This document shows, one piece after another, positions 5,645 through 7,361 of a DNA stretch of 7,361 bases (position 1 is the stretch's first letter; the number at the start of each line of letters is the position of its first letter). The notes beneath the pieces were generated by a model that saw only the letters and a list, made by a program, of their open reading frames with translations, was not told the DNA's origin and did not search any database. Origin of the DNA: Planctomycetota bacterium (GTDB lineage Bacteria; Planctomycetota; SBBH01; JACQRN01); NCBI GenBank assembly GCA_016206515.1, contig JACQRN010000101.1, positions 1 through 7,361 on the forward strand, written 5' to 3'. Made by a program: the position numbers and the translations under genes.

Positions 5645-7361
5645 ACGGAGATTCGTCCTGAGCCTCGTGCTGGGGATCGGCATTGCCGGCGCCCTGCTCC
5701 TCGCCTGGCCGGGGGCGTTCGCGCAGATGGAGCGGCTCTCGTACGACGTGCGGATGCGTTTGACCGCCTTGCCGTCGCGCGCCGATACGCGGATCGTCGT
5801 GTGCGAAATCGACGACCGGTCGCTCCGCGACCTGTCACGGACCGACGGGATCGACTGGCCGTGGCCGCGCGAGCTGTTCGGGGAGGTCGTGCGGTTCCTG
5901 CGGGAGGGAGGTGCGAAGGCGGTCGTGTTCGACATCCTGTTCGACTCGCCGTCGCGCTGGAGTCCCGGGGACGACGCGGCGTTCGCCTCCGCTCTGCGCG
6001 AGGCGGGGGGCGTCGTCCTGGCCGCGACGTTCTCCCGCGCGGAGGTCCCCGCCTTCGCGGACGAGCGGATCCGCCGCACGGCGCTCCCCTGGCCCGGGAT
6101 GCCCGGCTCGGCGCCCGGGTTCAGATCGGCCTCGCCGCCGGTCGACCCGCTCGTGTCCGCCTCGGAGGGGATCGGGAACGTCACCCCCCAGGCCGACGAG
6201 GACGGCGTTCTCCGCCGCATCCAGCCCGCGGTTCGGCTCCACGGGCGCATGTACCCCTCGCTGGCCCTGGCCACGGCGCAAGTCGTCCATGGAAGGCGCG
6301 CGCGCACCACGGCGCTCTGGCGTTCGCTCACGCTGGGCGGCGGAACCGTCCCGCTCGACGACGATGGGAACATGGTCCTGCGCTTCCACGGAGGTGCGCG
6401 CGCCTACCGTCGCGTGTCGATCCTCGACGTGATCCTCTCCTGCCGGCTCCGATTGGAGGGGAAGCCGCCGCTCGTCGATCCCGCCTCGTTCCGCGACGCG
6501 GTCGTCTTCATCGGGGCGACCGCCCAGGGGCTCTACGATTTCAAGGCGACCCCGGTCGGCGGGCATTACCCGGGGGTCGAGATCCACGCGACGGCCCTGG
6601 ACAATCTTCTGGCGGGGAGGGCGGTCCGGGATGAGACGGCCGGTCTTCCGTGGCTCCTGACGCTCATCGTCCCCTGCGCGGCCCTGGCGGTCGCGGCCGG
6701 GGCTGGCGCGAGGAGCCTGGCGTTGTCGCTGGGCCTATGGGTTCTGCTGGTCGCTTGCGTCCTGGGGGGATCGGCGTGGGCGTTCGCTTTGGGGCTGGCG
6801 ATCCCGACGGTCCTTCCTCTTCTCGCCGCGACGACCTGCTATGCGGCCTCCTCGTCGCTCCATCACCTGGGCGAGGCGCGGCAGCGACGGCAGGTCGAGC
6901 GCGCCTTCTCGCATTACGTGCACCCGGAGGTCGTGCGGGAACTGGCGCGCGACCCGGGCAAGCTGCGCCTGGGGGGCGAGGAGCGCGAGATGACCGTCCT
7001 GTTCTCGGACATCGCGGGGTTCACGCCGATCGCCGAGAGGCTCGAGCCGCAGGCGATGGTGTCGCTTTTGAGCGACTATCTCACCGAGATGTCCGAGATC
7101 CTCCACGCTCACCGCGGGACGCTCGACAAGTACATCGGCGACGGGATCATGGCGTTCTGGGGGGCGCCGCTTCCGCAGGCGGAGCATGCCGTGCTCGCCT
7201 GCGAGGCGGCGCTCGACTGCCAGGCGCGCCTGCGCGCGATGGGTCCGTCGCTTGCCGCGCGCGGCCTGCCGCCCCTGTCGGCGCGGATCGGGATCAACAC
7301 CGGCTGGATGAACGTCGGGAACATGGGGTCGCGCATGCTGTTCAACTACACGGTCCAGGGG
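5637..7361 (+). CDS. CHASE2-domain adenylate cyclase (class III), 3' truncated
   Basis: 575 residues are visible and the frame is open at the window's right edge. Residues 6-25 are a first membrane segment after PERR. Residues 30-335 are an extracytoplasmic CHASE2 sensor (VVCEIDDRSL, WPWPRELFGEVV, GAKAVVFDILFDSP, VFIGATAQGLYDFKATPV, PGVEIHATALDNLLAG). Three membrane segments follow within 338-406. The class III cyclase domain starts near 425 (HYVHPEVVRELA). It has metal Asp458 in FSDIAGFT and Asp502 in KYIGDGIMAFWG, with Lys498 at the adenine-specifying position, so it should make cAMP from ATP. The window stops at NYTVQG, just before the second base-specifying residue. The start is the GTG at 5637, overlapping the recJ stop by 8 nt with no clear Shine-Dalgarno, so translational coupling is likely. 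It probably links an unknown extracellular signal to cAMP. A guanylate cyclase is less likely. Confidence 0.93.
   Translation, partial: MPERRFVLSLVLGIGIAGALLLAWPGAFAQMERLSYDVRMRLTALPSRADTRIVVCEIDDRSLRDLSRTDGIDWPWPRELFGEVVRFLREGGAKAVVFDILFDSPSRWSPGDDAAFASALREAGGVVLAATFSRAEVPAFADERIRRTALPWPGMPGSAPGFRSASPPVDPLVSASEGIGNVTPQADEDGVLRRIQPAVRLHGRMYPSLALATAQVVHGRRARTTALWRSLTLGGGTVPLDDDGNMVLRFHGGARAYRRVSILDVILSCRLRLEGKPPLVDPASFRDAVVFIGATAQGLYDFKATPVGGHYPGVEIHATALDNLLAGRAVRDETAGLPWLLTLIVPCAALAVAAGAGARSLALSLGLWVLLVACVLGGSAWAFALGLAIPTVLPLLAATTCYAASSSLHHLGEARQRRQVERAFSHYVHPEVVRELARDPGKLRLGGEEREMTVLFSDIAGFTPIAERLEPQAMVSLLSDYLTEMSEILHAHRGTLDKYIGDGIMAFWGAPLPQAEHAVLACEAALDCQARLRAMGPSLAARGLPPLSARIGINTGWMNVGNMGSRMLFNYTVQG

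Noticed and set aside
3704..6373. 889-codon open frame on the minus strand opposite recJ and the cyclase
   Set aside because: It is rich in Arg/Pro/Ala without domains and runs antisense to two genes with unmistakable catalytic motifs. Long antisense frames are expected in GC-rich coding DNA.
1..7361. tRNA, rRNA, CRISPR array, insertion sequence or attachment site
   Set aside because: I saw no cloverleaf-like sequence, regularly spaced repeats, transposase motifs or terminal inverted repeats in the window; this was by reading only, without a covariance-model search.

Overview
The window is high-GC bacterial DNA (roughly 70% by eye). Coding is dense and gaps are short. The most telling lineage marker is an ECF-type sigma factor with a very long membrane-anchored C-terminal extension, an architecture I associate with Planctomycetota, Verrucomicrobiota and related phyla. 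A CHASE2 adenylate cyclase fits that picture but is not specific to it. I cannot name the organism, and the phylum is a weak inference.

Layout from left to right. (1) Positions 1-654 (+) hold the 3' part of a DRE-TIM metallolyase (isopropylmalate/homocitrate synthase-like) whose usual metal-ligand positions look substituted. (2) It converges on a 779-codon minus-strand gene (705-3044). This encodes an ECF sigma factor, one transmembrane segment, a Pro/Ala/Asp-rich linker, a probable beta-sandwich region and a C-terminal Hint (hedgehog/intein-type) domain. A strong internal Shine-Dalgarno before an in-frame ATG at residue 259 could also produce the membrane-anchored Hint part alone. (3) A divergent intergenic region of about 120 bp carries a perfect inverted repeat and a short direct repeat. 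(4) Next come a DUF433 antitoxin and a DUF5615 PIN-like toxin (+), forming a type II toxin-antitoxin pair. (5) A full-length single-strand exonuclease RecJ follows (+, 3857-5644). (6) Its end overlaps a CHASE2 class III adenylate cyclase (+, from 5637) that runs off the right edge inside the catalytic domain.

How the genes relate: recJ and the cyclase overlap by 8 nt and are probably co-transcribed and translationally coupled. The toxin-antitoxin pair is its own small operon. The sigma gene stands alone on the minus strand. The candidate for a new system is that sigma gene. By the positive-inside rule the sigma domain lies in the cytoplasm and the Hint domain outside, so the layout suggests a sigma factor tethered to the membrane and coupled to an autoprocessing extracytoplasmic domain. 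The domain order is read directly from the sequence; the signalling role is inference.
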